64,000 nt of DNA from contig CAVQBC010000008.1 in assembly GCA_963710665.1 (NCBI GenBank), forward strand, positions 1-64,000, read 5' to 3'. This DNA is from CAVQBC01 sp963710665 (GTDB lineage Bacteria; Actinomycetota; Thermoleophilia; Solirubrobacterales; Solirubrobacteraceae). Below the pieces are notes generated by a model. It had not been told where the DNA came from. It ran no database searches and saw nothing but the letters and a program-made list of their open reading frames with translations. Position numbers and translations under genes: made by a program. This document shows, piece after piece, positions 62,254-64,000 of this stretch. Within the stretch, counting starts at the first letter, position 1, and the number at the start of each line of letters is the position of its first letter.

Positions 62254-64000
62254 ATGCGGGTCGCCCTCGTCTCCCCGTACTCCTGGACATACCCGGGCGG
62301 CGCCACGCGACACATCGAGGCCCTGACCGGCGCCCTCGCCGCGAAGGGCCACGAGGTGCGCGTGCTGGCGCCGTTCGATCCCGACGTCCGCCGGACCGCG
62401 CTCCAGCACCGCGGCGCCCGTCCCCAGGTGCGCGACTGCCCCGAGTGGCTCGTGCCCCTCGGGGGGACGCTCGGCTGGCCGCTCAACGGCGCGGTCTCGA
62501 ACCTCGCGGGGACCCCGACGGCGATCCTCCGGCTGCGGCGCGAGCTGCGCGCCGGCGACTTCGACGTGGTGCATCTCCACGAGCCGGTCGCGCCGGTCAT
62601 CGGCTGGGACACGCTGAGCTTCGCGGACGCGCCGCTGGTGGGCACCTTCCACTGCTACTCGGAGTCGGTGCCCCCGCACCTCGCCGCCGCGCTGCTCGGC
62701 GCCCGGCGCAAGCTCAACCGGCTCTCCGTGCGCATCGCGGTGTCCGAGGCCGCGGCGTGGACCGGCCGGCGCTTCTACGGCGGGCGCTACCGGATCATCC
62801 CCAACGGCGTCGAGCTCCCGCCGGGTGGCGTGCCCGGCCCGCGCCGCCGCGCGCCCGGCGAGCCGCTGCGGATCGTGTTCGTCGGCCAGGCCGTCGAGCG
62901 CAAGGGCCTGCCGGTCCTCGTGCGCGCGTTCGAGGCGCTGCGCGAGCACGTGCCCGCCGAGCTCACGGTGATCGGGTCCGAGGCCGGCGAGATCGCGCCG
63001 CTGCTCCAGGACGGCCGCGGCGTCACCGCCCTCGGGCGCATCCCCGACGACGAGAAGCACGCGGCGATCGCCGGCGCCGACCTGCTGTGCGCGCCGTCGC
63101 TGGGCGGGGAGTCCTTCGGGATGGTGCTCACCGAGGCGTTCGCCGCCGGCACGCCGGTGGTCGCCTCCGACATCGCCGGCTACCGCGACGTCGTCGGCGA
63201 CGGTGCCGACGGCGTGCTGTTCCCGCGCGGCGACGCCACCGCGCTGGCCGAGACGCTCCGCGACCTCGCGCTCGATCCCGCCCGCACCGAGCGCCTGGCC
63301 GCCGGCGCGGCGCGCACCGCCGGGCGCTTCGCCTGGCCGCAGGTGGCCGACGAGGTGCTGGGCGCCTACGCGGACGCGCGCGAGGTGCCCGCACCGAAGG
63401 CCGCGGGATCTCCGCTCCCGGTGCGCCTCGGACTGCGCGCCCCGGGTGGTGAGCCGCACGCGCCCGCGCGTCGCCTGGCCACGCTCGAGCCCCCGCCGCC
63501 GGGGGCGCGCCGCTGGCTGCGGCCGGTGCGGCGCGCCGCCTTCGTGGCCGCCGGGACGGCCGCCGGGGCGGGCGCCTTCCTCGCCCTCCAGCGCATCGGC
63601 CTGCAGTCGATCGCCACCACGCTGCTGTCCTCGAGCCCGACGTGGGTGCTCGTCGCGCTCGCCCTGATGTGCACCTCGATGGTGGCGCGCGCCGTCGCCT
63701 GGCAGGCGATCCTGCGCGCGGCGCTGCCCGAGGCCAGGCCGCGGTTCGTCGACGCCATGCAGGGCACGACGATCGGGGTGCTGATGTCGGCCACGCTGCC
63801 CGCGCGGCTCGGCGAGCCCTCGCGCGCCCTGATCGTGGCGCGCCGGCTGGGGCGCCCGCGCGACCAGCTCCCCGCCGTGCTCGGCACGGTGGTCTCCCAG
63901 ACCCTGCTGAACATCCTCGCGCTGGTGATCCTCGGCGCGGTGATGTTCTCCACCGTCGGGCTGTTCGCGGGCCGCCAGCAGGCGCTGTTGTGGTACGCGC
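62254..64000 (+). CDS. GT4 glycosyltransferase fused to flippase-like (UPF0104/LPG synthase TM) domain; partial
   Basis: Open to the right edge; 582 residues are visible. Residues 1-380 are a GT-B, GT4-type glycosyltransferase: VALVSPYSWTYPGGATRHIEALTGAL (donor/acceptor loop), FDVVHLHEPVAP, IIPNGVELPP, LRIVFVGQAVERKGLPVLVRAF, and the EX7E region SLGGESFGMVLTEAFAAGTPVVASDI. This resembles PimA-like mannosyltransferases. A linker (about 385-425) leads to a membrane domain of the lysylphosphatidylglycerol-synthetase TM/UPF0104 type with GVLMSATLPARLGEPSRALIVARRLG. The fusion suggests one protein that makes and then flips a lipid-linked sugar. ATG at 62254. Confidence 0.82.
   Translation, partial: MRVALVSPYSWTYPGGATRHIEALTGALAAKGHEVRVLAPFDPDVRRTALQHRGARPQVRDCPEWLVPLGGTLGWPLNGAVSNLAGTPTAILRLRRELRAGDFDVVHLHEPVAPVIGWDTLSFADAPLVGTFHCYSESVPPHLAAALLGARRKLNRLSVRIAVSEAAAWTGRRFYGGRYRIIPNGVELPPGGVPGPRRRAPGEPLRIVFVGQAVERKGLPVLVRAFEALREHVPAELTVIGSEAGEIAPLLQDGRGVTALGRIPDDEKHAAIAGADLLCAPSLGGESFGMVLTEAFAAGTPVVASDIAGYRDVVGDGADGVLFPRGDATALAETLRDLALDPARTERLAAGAARTAGRFAWPQVADEVLGAYADAREVPAPKAAGSPLPVRLGLRAPGGEPHAPARRLATLEPPPPGARRWLRPVRRAAFVAAGTAAGAGAFLALQRIGLQSIATTLLSSSPTWVLVALALMCTSMVARAVAWQAILRAALPEARPRFVDAMQGTTIGVLMSATLPARLGEPSRALIVARRLGRPRDQLPAVLGTVVSQTLLNILALVILGAVMFSTVGLFAGRQQALLWYA

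Overview
The window is a chromosomal stretch of a very GC-rich actinobacterium. The gene content (IclR, FCD-GntR and SARP regulators, DUF4235/holin-X/DUF3618 membrane cluster, Grx4-BolA-ErpA set, actinobacterial-type HemQ, many GTG starts, dense ATGA/GTGA stop-start overlaps) fits a soil member of Thermoleophilia/Solirubrobacterales. That placement is inference from gene content, not a phylogeny. No rRNA, tRNA, prophage, insertion sequence or CRISPR array was seen.

Layout. 278-1420: orphan GAF histidine kinase. 1749-5421: quaternary-amine (OpuB/OpuC-type) ABC importer. 5748-9151: IclR regulator divergent from a dimethylglycine/sarcosine-type FAD-GcvT oxidase. 9183-12386: iron uptake EfeU-EfeO fusion plus EfeB. 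12445-20298: corrinoid methyl-transfer module, with one seven-gene minus-strand operon (IclR, corrinoid protein, MetV, MetF, methyl-H4F methyltransferase, RACo-type activator, DUF1638) divergent from an MttB-family methyltransferase; a TauE/SafE permease follows mttB. 21044-24878: sugar genes (orphan binding lipoprotein, FucP symporter, ABM protein, PfkB kinase). 24950-33597: UvrD-like helicase, SAM methyltransferase, SARP/AfsR regulator, hydrolase, PLP decarboxylase. 33608-39407: amino-acid oxidase and threonine/serine dehydratase with two FCD-GntR regulators and a third IclR. 39541-41016: small membrane stress-type cluster. 41021-47088: AI-2E permease, DegV, MtnA, an ABC-2 exporter, Grx4/BolA/ErpA. 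47127-54875: secreted glycosidase-like protein, polytopic membrane protein, PQQ-type dehydrogenase lipoprotein, Fe3+ ABC importer. 54888-60206: membrane protein, thioredoxin-fold lipoprotein, DHH phosphoesterase, ferredoxin-NADP reductase-like protein, HemQ. 60192-64000: polytopic envelope protein and a GT4-flippase fusion cut by the window edge.

How the genes work together (inference). The importer would bring in glycine betaine or a related quaternary amine. The MttB protein would pass one methyl to the corrinoid protein, the MtgA-like enzyme would move it to tetrahydrofolate, and MetF/MetV would oxidise methyl-H4F to methylene-H4F; the RACo protein rescues inactive cobalt. The demethylated product (dimethylglycine if the substrate is betaine) would be handled by the folate-linked FAD oxidase. 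Glycine plus methylene-H4F gives serine, which the dehydratase at 34956-36284 could turn into pyruvate. A route normally associated with anaerobes would then sit beside an oxygen-linked one.

Two candidate regulons can be read directly. A TGATATATCA palindrome lies upstream of the FAD-GcvT oxidase and of both GntR genes, one of which is divergent from the dehydratase; a weaker version precedes the importer. A TTAGGGTACCCTAA-type palindrome lies before the EfeUO/EfeB genes, the PQQ-type dehydrogenase and the Fe3+ importer, which suggests an iron-responsive repressor. A separate 15-nt repeat (TAGATGGTTGATTCC) marks three gene ends between 43097 and 45927.
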